Shown: positions 46,911 through 56,478, counted from the first letter of the stretch. The stretch: DNA of 64,000 nucleotides from Acidobacteriota bacterium (GCA_025350695.1 JANXXI010000186.1:17231-81230); one strand, 5' to 3'. Notes: generated by a model from the letters alone, not told the origin. Translations and numbers: made by a program.

Positions 46911-47537
46911 GAATACGACGTGCACCACTCCGGGCCCATGGACGCCCCGAACCAGAATCTGCTCAATGTCACCGGTTCTGCTGGGCCCCGTGATTAGCAC
47001 CATGGAGCTGGAATCTTCTACCGGCTTCGGTATCTTCGTCAGTAACTCATCTAAATCCACGATGAGTTGTTCCTTCCTCACAACGGCAACGTGAAGTGGC
47101 GGAAGCAGCGATACCAGACGCGCCTCCTGTGAATTCGCCCGCATCACCAGGGTCCCTGTTTGGGCCAAAGCGAAGGCGGCCCCCGTTATGCCAAAACTGC
47201 ATTCGGCGCACAACTTTCTGCTTTGTTCGCTATCCTGGCCGGCAACCGTAACTCCCGGTAACCTTGTGATTCCAAGGTCAGCCAGCAAGGTTGCATTTGA
47301 GACGACGGCGGTTTTTCCCGTAATAAGGCTCGCCACAATTTCGCGAGCGTTTTCCGGCGAGTCGGCCATGTGTACCACGCCAGCCAGTCGCTCCAGCTTC
47401 TCTTTAAAGGAAGCCAGCTTCTCCTCCAGCGTCCAGTCCGTATCCAGCAGCCACACCGGTGGAGGTGGCGGAACCACTTGCCCAGTCTTACGGTCAAGCG
47501 CTGACCTTACCCGTCCCAAAATGAATTCGCGCGACAT
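46905..47537 (-). CDS. lutC: Lactate utilization protein LutC
   Basis: About 211 residues from ATG 47537 (MSREFILGRVRSAL); the ATG shares a base with the lutB TAA (TAATG). The open frame runs 65 codons further into lutB without likeness. A LUD domain protein: TGKTAVVSNATLL, then FGITGAAFALAQTGTLVM and the end TGPSRTGDIEQILVRGVHGPG, which are typical. With LutA and LutB it oxidises L-lactate to pyruvate. Confidence 0.93.
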   Translation of the reverse strand: MSREFILGRVRSALDRKTGQVVPPPPPVWLLDTDWTLEEKLASFKEKLERLAGVVHMADSPENAREIVASLITGKTAVVSNATLLADLGITRLPGVTVAGQDSEQSRKLCAECSFGITGAAFALAQTGTLVMRANSQEARLVSLLPPLHVAVVRKEQLIVDLDELLTKIPKPVEDSSSMVLITGPSRTGDIEQILVRGVHGPGVVHVVFL

Positions 47538-48937
47538 TACTTCGTCCTCCGCGCACGCCATTGCTCGCGGAAACTGCGTACGGCTGGGGCGGGCAAATGG
47601 CGCTGTGAAAGCCAAGCTTTTACCGGGCCAGGGGCAATCGGCAATTCTGAAATCCAACGCCCGCCGTTCCCAAGCAAGCCTGCGCCCATCATGCCGCCCC
47701 ATTCGTAAATCCAAGGACGCCGCATGGCCCAAGCGAAAGCTTTGAACGCCAGTCGTTCCAACCCACCTTGGTTCGTTCGCTGCTTTTCTTCGGTGATTTC
47801 CGAACGCAGTTGCAGCAGCACCCTCGGAATGTCAATCTTCACCGGACATACTTCCGCGCAAACGCCACACAGGCTGGATGCAAAAGGCAGCCACGGGTCA
47901 GCCATCAAGCCTTTGAACTGTGGAGCCAGGATCTTGCCGATTGGCCCAGAGTAAACCCACGGATAGTTGTGACCGCCAATCTTGCGGTACACCGGGCAGT
48001 GATTGAGGCAAGCTCCGCACCGAATGCAGTAAAGGGATTCGCGCTTCTCTGGATCTTCCAAAAGCTTGGTGCGTCCCGCGTCCAAAAGAACTACATAGAA
48101 TTCCTCCGGCCCATCAACCTCGCCCGGCCGCTTGGGCCCGCTCAGGATCGACGTATAAGAGGTTAGCGCTTGCCCGGTGGCGCTGCGTCCCAACAAGCCA
48201 AGCATCACCGCCAAATCCTGTGCCCTTGGAATCAGCTTCTCCATCCCGGCCACCGCGATATGGATTTTCGGAGCAGATGAGGTTAGTCGGGCGTTGCCCT
48301 CGTTTTCCACCACAACTACCGCGCCGGAATCCGCCACCAAAAAATTCGCGCCCGTGATGCCGATATCCGCCGCCAGAAACTTTTCCCGCAATACACGCCG
48401 CGCGATCATCGTCTGTTCCTCGATCACTTCCTCGCGCGGCACTCCAAGTTTTTCGGTGAACAGGTCCGCCACCTGAAAGCGCGTCATGTGCAGCGCCGGG
48501 GCCACAATGTGATACGGCTTTTGATGGGCTAGCTGTATGATGTATTCGCCCAGGTCGGTTTCAACCGGCTCCAGCCCGTGGTGCTCCATCCGTTCGTTAA
48601 GGTCGATCTCCTCCGACGTCATGGATTTCGATTTCACGAAAAGATGCGCACCCCGTTCCTTGGCCAAACGCAGGATGAAGTCAGAAACTTCAGTGGCGTC
48701 CTTACAGAAAACGACTTTACCTCCGTGGGCAATGACGTTTTTCTCAAACTCCTCCATGTAATGGTCAAGATTTTCAATGGTGTGCTTTTTCAGATCGTGC
48801 GCATGCTGCCGCATTTCCTGATAGCGCGGAAGAAGCTCGGGACTGATGGCGTTCGCGCGATGATCCATCAGCCGTCCCGTGGCGGTGTAAATGGCAAGCT
48901 GCAGCTTGCTGTCTTGGAGCGTTTCTTGAATACTCAT
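47537..48937 (-). CDS. lutB: Lactate utilization iron-sulfur protein LutB
   Basis: 466 residues. An N-terminal LUD domain (to ~300), then two [4Fe-4S] motifs CIRCGACLNHCPVY and CGVCAEVCPVKIDIPRVLL. The start overlaps the lutA stop (ATGA) and the stop overlaps the lutC start, so the three are co-translated in order A-B-C. It should carry electrons from lactate to the chain. Confidence 0.96.
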   Translation of the reverse strand: MSIQETLQDSKLQLAIYTATGRLMDHRANAISPELLPRYQEMRQHAHDLKKHTIENLDHYMEEFEKNVIAHGGKVVFCKDATEVSDFILRLAKERGAHLFVKSKSMTSEEIDLNERMEHHGLEPVETDLGEYIIQLAHQKPYHIVAPALHMTRFQVADLFTEKLGVPREEVIEEQTMIARRVLREKFLAADIGITGANFLVADSGAVVVVENEGNARLTSSAPKIHIAVAGMEKLIPRAQDLAVMLGLLGRSATGQALTSYTSILSGPKRPGEVDGPEEFYVVLLDAGRTKLLEDPEKRESLYCIRCGACLNHCPVYRKIGGHNYPWVYSGPIGKILAPQFKGLMADPWLPFASSLCGVCAEVCPVKIDIPRVLLQLRSEITEEKQRTNQGGLERLAFKAFAWAMRRPWIYEWGGMMGAGLLGNGGRWISELPIAPGPVKAWLSQRHLPAPAVRSFREQWRARRTK

Positions 48938-49659
48938 CGGCTGGCCAGGACCTCCGCCAAGTGCATGGTCGATATTGGGAGCCCTTGTTTACGCATAGTT
49001 CCTTCCAACTGCATCAAGCAACTTGAGTCTATAGAGACGACCAAGTCAGCCCCAGTCTGTTTAATAGACTCGATCTTCGTGTTGGCCATCGCGCCGGAGA
49101 GTTCCGCGAATTTCACACTGAACGTTCCACCAAAGCCGCAGCACTCTTCGGCCACCGGCATTTCGCGCAATTCTAATCCTTCCACTTTACTCAGCAACTG
49201 ACGGGGACCTTTCTTGATGCCCAACTCACGCAGCGCGTGGCAGGAATCATGATAGGTAGCCACGCGATTTAGTCTTGCCCCAACGTCGTCCACCTGAGCC
49301 ACATCCAACAGAAAACGGGAAAACTCGTAGGTCTTCGCTTCCATGGCGTGAACCCGATCCATCATTTTGGAGTCGCTCCCAAATAAGTCCGCGTAGTGGT
49401 GAGAGATCATCGAACAGCAAGACCCAGAGGCCACAACTACAAACTCAGCGTCCTCGAACGTGTCAAGGAAGTAGCGGGCCACGTCACGCGCCGGCTCGCG
49501 ATGCCCGCTGTTGAATGCCGGTTGGCCGCAGCAGGTTTGCGCTTGGCGGAAGTCGATCGAGTAGCCGATACGTTCCAGAACCTCGGCCATAGCGAGGCCT
49601 ACCGGCGGAAATAGTTGATCCACCAGGCAGGTGACAAAAAGAGAGACGGATTTAGCCAT
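48934..49659 (-). CDS. lutA: Lactate utilization (Fe-S)-binding protein LutA
   Basis: 241 residues from ATG 49659; TTG 49665 is open upstream. Two cysteine-rich CCG domains are visible, each as in family members: TCLVDQLFPPVG, then QTCCGQPAFNSGH, and in the second half TYHDSCHALRELG and EECCGFGGTFSVK. First gene of the lutABC operon. No LldR/LutR regulator or lactate permease is next to it. Confidence 0.95.
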   Translation of the reverse strand: MAKSVSLFVTCLVDQLFPPVGLAMAEVLERIGYSIDFRQAQTCCGQPAFNSGHREPARDVARYFLDTFEDAEFVVVASGSCCSMISHHYADLFGSDSKMMDRVHAMEAKTYEFSRFLLDVAQVDDVGARLNRVATYHDSCHALRELGIKKGPRQLLSKVEGLELREMPVAEECCGFGGTFSVKFAELSGAMANTKIESIKQTGADLVVSIDSSCLMQLEGTMRKQGLPISTMHLAEVLASR

Positions 49660-49726
49660 GGGCAATTGACGATGGTATCATCGCCCAGTGCGCACCTGCC
49701 GCCGCGTGTGAAAGAATTAAGTTAAG

Positions 49727-50281
49727 TTGCAAACCGTCCCGCTAATCTTGCGTCTCCTCGCTGGCCTCGAAACCGGAGTGATCGGCGCGATTCTACTTCT
49801 GCTGTGGTTCACGCTCGATGCCGTTTATCAGGGCCAGCATTGGTACGCCTTTCCAAATCTTTGGGCTACTCTATTTTACGGCCAGGATGCTTTTCGCATG
49901 CGGGCCGGCTGGGCCACGCTGTCCGGAATCTCAATCCATCTTCTTCTGCTGAGCGTCGAGGGGGCGATTTTTGGCGCTCTGTGGCGGTGGAGCCGTCGGT
50001 TTTGGCTGACCCTCGCCGCCGGCCTGGCTTGGGCCGCTCTCTGTTACTGGGGGATGAACTTGGGACTTTGGAAAAATTTTGCTCCCTATATTCCGAGAAT
50101 GATGCCGCAACCAGCCACGGGCCTGGGCGTGTTTCTGTTCGGGATTTGCCTTACTCGCATTCCAATTCGCGCGGAAAAGCTTGCTTTTCATGTGTTTGGC
50201 CGCGCCGTTGTTCCAAGCCTCGCACCGCTGCGTCAACCCCCTCCCTTGCCTCCACCGCGTCCCCCATTTGAGGAATCGTAA
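49727..50281 (+). CDS. Membrane protein of unknown function, 184 aa
   Basis: Starts at TTG 49727 with no strong ribosome site. Three or four membrane helices (about 7-27, 64-84, 90-108 and 128-146). The C-terminal 25 residues are Pro-rich (RQPPPLPPPRPP) and probably cytoplasmic or exposed. The family is not recognised. It is divergent from lutA with 67 bases between starts. The following ~250 bases to bamA hold no gene that I can see. Confidence 0.65.
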   Translation: MQTVPLILRLLAGLETGVIGAILLLLWFTLDAVYQGQHWYAFPNLWATLFYGQDAFRMRAGWATLSGISIHLLLLSVEGAIFGALWRWSRRFWLTLAAGLAWAALCYWGMNLGLWKNFAPYIPRMMPQPATGLGVFLFGICLTRIPIRAEKLAFHVFGRAVVPSLAPLRQPPPLPPPRPPFEES

Positions 50282-50532
50282 CTTCCCCCACTTTGTAGGA
50301 CCAAAAGTGTGGCAAAATGAAAGACCGTCGCCAAAATGCCGGCTCACGGATGTAAACAGAGGCCTCCGCAAATTGTTTAGGGCCCTTAGCTTAAGTTAAA
50401 CTACAAGTTGCCTTCGGGCTTCAGCAGTAAATTAAAAGAGGGCACATGTGAAATGCCCCAAGTAAGTAGAAACCCGCCTGGAACTAGACACGTCCATGGC
50501 AAAGTCGCAGAGTGGAAAGGAATTCGCGTTTC

Positions 50533-53511
50533 ATGACATTTCGCAGGCTGCAATGCCTGAAATCGATAGCTGTACTCCAGCTCGCTATTCTTCCCGCTCT
50601 TATCTTTGCCCCCGTGGCTGATGGAGCTCAAGCTGCGCCAGCGGCGCAGAACCCGGCACCGCAAACCCCGGCGCCTAAACCCGTAAATCCGTTCGAAACG
50701 GTTCCGCAGTCTCAGGAGCCGAAAACGGAGCCAGCTAAACCCCCAGCTCCAGCCGCTAAGCCTCCAACGGAGGCGGCAAAGCCGACGGCCGAAGAGGCCA
50801 AGCCAGCAGTTGTGGATGACGTGATCGAAGCCATCGAATTCCGCGGCTCGCGTCGTGTTCCTCAAGACACCTTGAGGGCCATGATCCTCTCCAAAAAAGG
50901 CGATAAGATCGACGATGATACCTTGCATAGGGACTTCATGGCGCTATGGAACACGATGCGTTTTGACGACATCGTCTTAGAAAAAGAGCCGATGAAAACC
51001 GGCTACTTGATTCGCTTCGTGGTGACCGAGCGCCGAACCATCCGCTCGATTAAATACGATGGCGCGAAATCCGTTACCGTGTCGGAAATCCTTGACCGGT
51101 TCAAAGAGCGTAAAGTCGGCCTGTCGGTGGAACAGCAATACGATCCGAACAAGGTGCAACGCGCTTCCATCGTTTTGAAGGAATTTCTCGCGGAACGTGG
51201 ACGGCAATACGCCAAAGTTGAACCGACGGTGAAACAGATTCCGCCTTCTTCGCTTGAAGTCAATTTCATAGTGGACGAAGGTCCCAAAGTTAAAGTCGGC
51301 AAAATTGACATCGAAGGCAATAAAGTTTTTAGCGACCTCATTGTCCGTCGGGCTATGAAAAATTCCAGGCCTATCGGCATTCCGAACTCTATCTTCCTGG
51401 AGAATCTTTTCTCCAAGACCTACGACTCCACCAAGCTGGAGCAAGACAAAGATATGATCCGGAACTTCTATCAGGAGAAGGGGTACTTTACCACCAGGGT
51501 CAACGAGCACAAAGTGGAAATCGTTGAAGTTCCGAGCGGCAAGTTCTACATCCCGCTGATTTATCATCCGAAGAAGAAAGTAAGCAAGATCGCCAACCTT
51601 ACAATCAACGTGGAAGAGAGTGGTCAATACAAACTGAATAAGGTCGGCTTCGTCGGAGTAAAACTTTTCCGTACTCCCGAGACCTTGATGCGGCCCATCT
51701 TCGGCATGCAGGAAGGCGACATTTTCACTACGGCGAAACTGCGTAAGGGGCTGGAGAACATCCGCAAGTTGTACGGGGAATTCGGGTACATCGATATGGT
51801 GCCCGAGCCAGACATCAACCCCGTTCCTGGCCAGAACAAAATCGACTTTACGTTGAGTGTCGATGAAGGCAAGCAATTTTTCGTGCGGCGCCTGGATTTC
51901 GTTGGAAACACCACGACGCGCGATAAGGTCATCCGGCGCGAACTCTTGATTGACGAAGGGGACATGTTCAACTCCCGCCTGTGGGAACTGAGCATTCTGC
52001 GCCTGAATCAACTCGGCTACTTTGAAGCGTTGAAAGAATCGGAAGCGGCAACTATCACCCGCGATTCCCGCACCAACACCGTGGACGTGGCATTAAAGGT
52101 GAAGGAACGCGGCAAGAACTCTGTTTCGTTGTCCGGTGGTGTGTCCGGTATTTCTGGCAGCTTCGTCAGCTTCGGTTATTCGACAAACAACTTCCTCGGG
52201 CTGGGAGAGACGTTGGGCATCAACTCCCAACTCGGCGATCGTACTCGAGACGTCACCTTCAGCTTCACCGAACCATACTTGTTCGACCGTCCCATTCAAT
52301 CGGGCTTCACGGTTTTCATGAACCGGTTTAACTTTGACCAAGGGCGTGAAGTCTCGCTTACCTCAGGCCGCAATTTGATCCCGTTTTATAATGCTTTGGG
52401 TAAGGACAACTTGTTGAACTACGTTTCACAAGGGTACGGCTTCACGGCATTCGCTTCAACCCGTTTGAAGCGCACGTTTGCCAGTGTGTCGCTGAGCTAC
52501 GGTTACGACCGGTCTAGTATCAAGACACTGACCACAGCCTCCACAACTTACTTCAATTACATAAATTTTCAAGGCATCTCCGGCCCCAATTCCTTGAATG
52601 GGATTAAGACCAGCAAGATCATTCCACAGTATTCTTACAATACGGTCGATCATCCGATCACACCGACAAAAGGCAAGAGTCTATACATTTCCAGTACATT
52701 CGCAGGCTCCATTTTGGGTGGAAACGTAAACATGATTTCGCCCAATATTACGGGGACCTACTTCCGCAAAGGGTTGAAGCAAGGTCATGTAATCGGTATG
52801 AGAGGACTGGGCCGTTACATTACTGGATACGGCGGTAAAGTGGCTCCTCCTTTCCAACGCTTCTACATGGGTGGTGAAAACGACATCCGTGGATTCGAGA
52901 TTTGGGGCATCAGCCCAATTGCCTACGTGGCGAGTTCGGCCGACATCGCAGTTCTTAACTCCGACGGAACGCCTCGTCAGCAGAAGATCTTGCAGAACGG
53001 GGTAGAAACCCTGGCTCCAGTTTCGATGAAGGTGCCGATCTATCAGCTGACCTTCCCTGGCGGCGATATGAACATCATCACCAATTTTGAATACCGCATT
53101 CCGATTTTCGGGCCGCTCGTGCTCGCGGCATTTTTTGATGGCGGCATTGACCGATTAACTCGCAAGGATCAGTTACGTATGAATCAGGGCCGTGTGGACG
53201 AGTTAAACAGCTTGTTCCCTCAGGCTGGTTTCGACGGCAAGGTTCGCGTTGTACCGAACACAGAAAAAATTCGTACTTCAACCGGTTTGGAATTACAGAT
53301 CATGATGCCTGTGGTCAACGCTCCTTTCCGGCTATACTACGCGTATAATCCAAATATTGTGCGCCAGTTTATTCAACCACCGATTGTGCTTGATCGTTCG
53401 TTCTTCCCCAATCAGGCGACCTTCATAAATTCGCTTGCTTCGTTCGGAAGGGCCACACCATTTTTGGAGAAGAACCACGCTTTCCGGTTCACGATTTCTC
53501 GAACGTTCTAA
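50533..53511 (+). CDS. bamA: Outer-membrane assembly protein BamA (Omp85)
   Basis: 992 residues from ATG 50533 (the frame is open from 50512). Signal peptide (LKSIAVLQLAILPALIFAP), then a ~65-residue Pro/Ala/Lys-rich linker that BamA proteins normally lack. Five POTRA domains follow (IEAIEFRGSRRV ... KVGKIDIEGNKVF ... LNKVGFVGVKLF ... VRRLDFVGNTTT). The C-terminal 16-strand barrel has the MGGENDIRGFEIW motif (RGF, lid-loop) and ends in FTISRTF with terminal Phe. It inserts beta-barrel proteins in the outer membrane. Followed by skp. Confidence 0.97.
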   Translation: MTFRRLQCLKSIAVLQLAILPALIFAPVADGAQAAPAAQNPAPQTPAPKPVNPFETVPQSQEPKTEPAKPPAPAAKPPTEAAKPTAEEAKPAVVDDVIEAIEFRGSRRVPQDTLRAMILSKKGDKIDDDTLHRDFMALWNTMRFDDIVLEKEPMKTGYLIRFVVTERRTIRSIKYDGAKSVTVSEILDRFKERKVGLSVEQQYDPNKVQRASIVLKEFLAERGRQYAKVEPTVKQIPPSSLEVNFIVDEGPKVKVGKIDIEGNKVFSDLIVRRAMKNSRPIGIPNSIFLENLFSKTYDSTKLEQDKDMIRNFYQEKGYFTTRVNEHKVEIVEVPSGKFYIPLIYHPKKKVSKIANLTINVEESGQYKLNKVGFVGVKLFRTPETLMRPIFGMQEGDIFTTAKLRKGLENIRKLYGEFGYIDMVPEPDINPVPGQNKIDFTLSVDEGKQFFVRRLDFVGNTTTRDKVIRRELLIDEGDMFNSRLWELSILRLNQLGYFEALKESEAATITRDSRTNTVDVALKVKERGKNSVSLSGGVSGISGSFVSFGYSTNNFLGLGETLGINSQLGDRTRDVTFSFTEPYLFDRPIQSGFTVFMNRFNFDQGREVSLTSGRNLIPFYNALGKDNLLNYVSQGYGFTAFASTRLKRTFASVSLSYGYDRSSIKTLTTASTTYFNYINFQGISGPNSLNGIKTSKIIPQYSYNTVDHPITPTKGKSLYISSTFAGSILGGNVNMISPNITGTYFRKGLKQGHVIGMRGLGRYITGYGGKVAPPFQRFYMGGENDIRGFEIWGISPIAYVASSADIAVLNSDGTPRQQKILQNGVETLAPVSMKVPIYQLTFPGGDMNIITNFEYRIPIFGPLVLAAFFDGGIDRLTRKDQLRMNQGRVDELNSLFPQAGFDGKVRVVPNTEKIRTSTGLELQIMMPVVNAPFRLYYAYNPNIVRQFIQPPIVLDRSFFPNQATFINSLASFGRATPFLEKNHAFRFTISRTF

Positions 53512-53554
53512 ACGGGCGTTTCAATTTAGATAAGGATTTAGGAGTTTTACTAAT

Positions 53555-54163
53555 ATGAAAAGCAGTTTGCTACTAGCGGGCATTGTGGCCTTGGCGGCAA
53601 GCGCGTTAGCGCAACCGACCAAAGTTGGCGTCATCAACATTCAAAACGCCATCGTGTCGACCCAGGACGGCCAAAAGGCGATTAAGACGCTTGAGGAAAA
53701 ATCGGCTCCCCGCCGCAAGGATTTGGAGGCAAAGCAGGCTGCCATTGCCGCGCTGCAGAATACGTTGAAAACGTCTTCCAATACAGCTTCCGAAGATACG
53801 AAGCGTAAGCTGGCGGGAGACATTGATGCACAGACCAAGTCGTTCAATCGCCTTGTGGAAGACGCACAGGCGGAAGCGGAAGCGGATCAGGCGAAGTTGT
53901 TGAACGAGATCGGCGGCAAGATGATGGCGGTGATCGACAAGTATGCGACCGATAAAGGCTATGCTTTGGTAATCGACGTGAGCGCTCAGCAAAGCCCTGT
54001 TCTGTATGCTTCTAACTCTGTAGACATCACACGCGACATCGTTGGACTCTATGACAAGAACGCTCCCGTCGCGGCGGGCGCGCCTGCACCGGCCGCAATG
54101 CCATCAAAGCTAGCGGCGCCTCCCGCAACTCCACCCGCAAAGAAAACTGCTCCGGCAAAATAG
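53555..54163 (+). CDS. Periplasmic chaperone of the Skp/OmpH family
   Basis: 202 residues. Signal peptide (LLLAGIVALAASALAQ), a beta strand VGVINIQNAIVST, and a long coiled coil (about 40-130), then YALVIDVSAQQSPVLYAS, the order of Skp/OmpH. The last ~35 residues are a Pro/Ala/Lys tail (AAGAPAPAAMPSKLAAP) much longer than in E. coli Skp. It binds unfolded outer-membrane proteins and hands them to BamA; the place behind bamA fits. Confidence 0.92.
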   Translation: MKSSLLLAGIVALAASALAQPTKVGVINIQNAIVSTQDGQKAIKTLEEKSAPRRKDLEAKQAAIAALQNTLKTSSNTASEDTKRKLAGDIDAQTKSFNRLVEDAQAEAEADQAKLLNEIGGKMMAVIDKYATDKGYALVIDVSAQQSPVLYASNSVDITRDIVGLYDKNAPVAAGAPAPAAMPSKLAAPPATPPAKKTAPAK

Positions 54164-54183
54164 GACGGTCAACGGATTTTCTT

Positions 54184-54220
54184 AACGGGCAACGCGCAAA
54201 GTGATGGCGCGGTGCCCGTT
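54184..54220 (+). terminator. Hairpin between skp and ruvX
   Basis: AACGGGCA-A-CGCGC (54184-54197) pairs with GCGCG-G-TGCCCGTT (54207-54220): 13 pairs and one mismatch. Followed by CTCACTTTCG, not a full T-run, so it may end only part of the transcripts or be a processing site. No T-run on the other strand. Confidence 0.5.
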
Positions 54221-54247
54221 CTCACTTTCGAAGGATATAAATAAGGC

Positions 54248-54661
54248 ATGCGCATACTGGCGTTCGATTTAGGCAAACGCCGAATAGGACTCGCATTGAC
54301 CGATCCTCTGCGGATCACGGCACAGGGGATGGACACGTTTGAGCGGACCAACATTCGGGAAGACATTGCCCGGCTGGTGTCTTTGATCCAGGAAAAAGAA
54401 GTTTCGTTGATGCTGTTCGGCAATCCACTTCACATGAGCGGACACGAAAGCCGGCAAACGGAATATGTCCGGGTATTTGCCGACCGGCTTTCGGCGGCAA
54501 CCGGTGTACCCTATGAGATGTGGGACGAAAGGCTGACTAGCGTAGAAGCGGAGCGGATACTGCGCGAAGGCGGTCTAAACGAACGGCGGGAACGCAAAGG
54601 AATGGTGGATAAGCTTTCGGCGATTATTTTGCTGAATAGCTATTTGGCCGCACTAGGATGA
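54248..54661 (+). CDS. ruvX: RuvX/YqgF-type Holliday junction resolvase-like nuclease
   Basis: 137 residues, RNase H-like fold. LAFDLGKRRIGLALTDP holds Asp7; then GNPLHMSGHES, and DERLTSVEAERIL, all conserved. Implied in 16S rRNA 5' end processing and perhaps DNA repair. The stop overlaps the mltG start by four bases. Confidence 0.95.
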   Translation: MRILAFDLGKRRIGLALTDPLRITAQGMDTFERTNIREDIARLVSLIQEKEVSLMLFGNPLHMSGHESRQTEYVRVFADRLSAATGVPYEMWDERLTSVEAERILREGGLNERRERKGMVDKLSAIILLNSYLAALG

Positions 54662-55647
54662 AAAGAGTTGCTATTGGGTTGGTGCTTGCTTGCCTTGCTG
54701 TTTACGGCCTGCTGCATTTTTTCGCGCATCAGGACAACCCTAAATACAGCGGTGGAAAATCTGTTCAATTCACGAAAGGCACTAGTTCAAGAGAGCTAGG
54801 CCTGATTCTTTCCAAAGCTGGTGTTGTGCGAAGCCCATGGCACTTTTGGGCGGCGCGATTATTGCACTCTCGATCAAAAATCATGGCTGGCGATTATAGC
54901 TTCGATAAGCGAGAGACGCCTGAGCAGATCATGATGCGGTTGATTCGAGGGGAAGTGGTCTTTTACACCTTGGTGGTGCCGGAAGGCTACAACATTTACG
55001 ACATCGGCAAATCTCTTGAGTCGCAAGGATTCTTTTCCACCGATGATTTCGTAGCGCAAGCGCGGAATTCGGCGATGATTCAGGATCTAGCGCCAAAGAG
55101 CACTTCCCTTGAAGGCTTCCTGTTTCCTTCCACGTATCATTTGGCATATCACACAAGGCCGGAGCAGGTTTGCCGCATGATGACCAATGAATTCCGGCGT
55201 CAATGGAAAGAGTTGGGAGCGACGGCTGATCCTCTGAGGACCGTGACGCTGGGGTCGCTGGTGGAAAAAGAGACGGCTGTTAAAGACGAGCGGGCTACTG
55301 TTGCCTCCGTCTTTGAGAATCGATTGGAACGGGGCATCAAGCTGGATTGCGACCCCACGGTTGCCTACGCCGCTTTGTTGATTGGGGCTTGGCGGGGCAA
55401 GATCTATAAGTCTGATTTGAATCGCGCACATCCATATAACACGTACAAAGTCGCGGGGCTGCCTCCGGGGCCTATCGCAAATCCTGGCTTGGCTTCTTTG
55501 CGGGCCGCGCTGAAGCCTGCCGAATCGAAGTATATTTATTTTGTGGCCAAAGCTGACGGAACCGGGCAGCACAATTTTGCGGCGACATTGGCGGACCACA
55601 GGAAGAACGTGGAGCAGTATCGCCGTGCCCTTAAGACCAACAAATAA
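54658..55647 (+). CDS. mltG: Endolytic murein transglycosylase MltG
   Basis: 329 residues. N-terminal membrane anchor (AIGLVLACLAVYGLLHFF), a LysM-like region (VVPEGYNIYDIGKSL), and the YceG fold with the catalytic Glu203 in LGSLVEKETAVKDER, then VFENRLERGIKLDCDPTV. It cuts new glycan strands and sets their length. The pair ruvX-mltG is common in other bacteria. Confidence 0.97.
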   Translation: MKRVAIGLVLACLAVYGLLHFFAHQDNPKYSGGKSVQFTKGTSSRELGLILSKAGVVRSPWHFWAARLLHSRSKIMAGDYSFDKRETPEQIMMRLIRGEVVFYTLVVPEGYNIYDIGKSLESQGFFSTDDFVAQARNSAMIQDLAPKSTSLEGFLFPSTYHLAYHTRPEQVCRMMTNEFRRQWKELGATADPLRTVTLGSLVEKETAVKDERATVASVFENRLERGIKLDCDPTVAYAALLIGAWRGKIYKSDLNRAHPYNTYKVAGLPPGPIANPGLASLRAALKPAESKYIYFVAKADGTGQHNFAATLADHRKNVEQYRRALKTNK

Positions 55648-56065
55648 AGTAACGAAGAAACAAGCCGTCGCGTCCTGGTTGGTGCAACATGGTGAATCCC
55701 GCATTGGTTTGGACGATTGGCGGGAACTGAAGCAGACTCTGGGTCCCACCTCCGATCAGTATCTAAGGAAGTTGTTGAGGGCCAGCGGGCATGGTTTGGA
55801 TCCGCTCGTTGAGGGTGTGAGGCAGGAGAACCTGGAGGCCCTTGCTGAATCCCTTACGAGGTTGGAGCCGGTTTATACCGCAGGCTCTTTGGATGTGAAG
55901 AAGAGTTGCAGAGCGTTAGTAATTGAGGCAAAGCAGCATGCTTCTTTTGCCGAAAAACGAACGGGGAAAGCTGAGAAGAAAGAAATGTTGGAATGGATGC
56001 GAGTATGGTTGGAGAATCCGGCGGTTTTTCCTGTGTGGGTGGAAGTTCGGAAGAAGGCGATCTGA
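55625..56065 (+). CDS. Unknown cytoplasmic protein, 146 aa
   Basis: Family not recognised. GTG 55625 lies 23 bases inside the mltG end and is the first start consistent with a non-overlapping product; the frame itself is open from 55541. The protein is charged and helical (TKKQAVASWLVQHGE, then DWRELKQTLGPTSDQYLRKLL and AEKKEMLEWMRVWLENPAVFPVWVEVRKK), with no signal or membrane segment. It is probably translated together with mltG. Confidence 0.6.
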   Translation: MPLRPTNKVTKKQAVASWLVQHGESRIGLDDWRELKQTLGPTSDQYLRKLLRASGHGLDPLVEGVRQENLEALAESLTRLEPVYTAGSLDVKKSCRALVIEAKQHASFAEKRTGKAEKKEMLEWMRVWLENPAVFPVWVEVRKKAI

Positions 56066-56114
56066 ACTAAAACCGGTATTTTTGCGATACTAGTGTTTTT
56101 GAGAAATGCTTGAC

Positions 56115-56144
56115 TTGCCTAAGCAGGCAGGAGCGGCGTATACT
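56115..56144 (+). promoter_or_regulatory. Probable sigma-70 promoter
   Basis: TTGCCT (56115-56120) and TATACT (56139-56144), spacer 18; a second -35 candidate TTGACT (56110-56115) is too far away (23). The -10 ends 18 bases before ATG 56163, so the first start in the frame (56106) would fall before the promoter. Confidence 0.5.
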
Positions 56145-56162
56145 CAGGTTTTTGTACTCAAT

Positions 56163-56429
56163 ATGATTTCGAGGGACGTTCAAGATCCGCTGGCGCCGCA
56201 AAGGGAAGCAGCCCTGTTCTATGGGCTATTCTTGCGCGGACACTCGATCGACAGTATCCGAAGGGATATTGATGTACCCTCAACGCTGGCCCGTAAGTGG
56301 ATGCGCGGGCGGCAATACGAAGATCGATTCAAGGACAACTTGAAGCGACTTTACCAATACCGCAAGCAAGTTCTGGCCATTTTCAATGAGCTCGTTCACA
56401 ACGAGCGTGGCCGGGCGAAATTGCAATAG
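56163..56429 (+). CDS. Small helix-turn-helix-like protein, 88 aa
   Basis: Starts at ATG 56163 because a promoter covers the upstream 57 bases of the open frame. The helical middle (LFLRGHSIDSIRRDIDVPSTLARKWM) has the spacing of a helix-turn-helix of the kind seen in transposase-like or merR-like starts, and the C-terminal half is basic (DRFKDNLKRLYQYRKQ). A DNA-binding role is likely but not proven. It lies between the mltG operon and the phzF-like gene. Confidence 0.6.
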   Translation: MISRDVQDPLAPQREAALFYGLFLRGHSIDSIRRDIDVPSTLARKWMRGRQYEDRFKDNLKRLYQYRKQVLAIFNELVHNERGRAKLQ

Positions 56430-56478
56430 ACTTTTCCCGCCAATTTCCATTTCAACTCTTGATCGAGGAGAGATCCGA

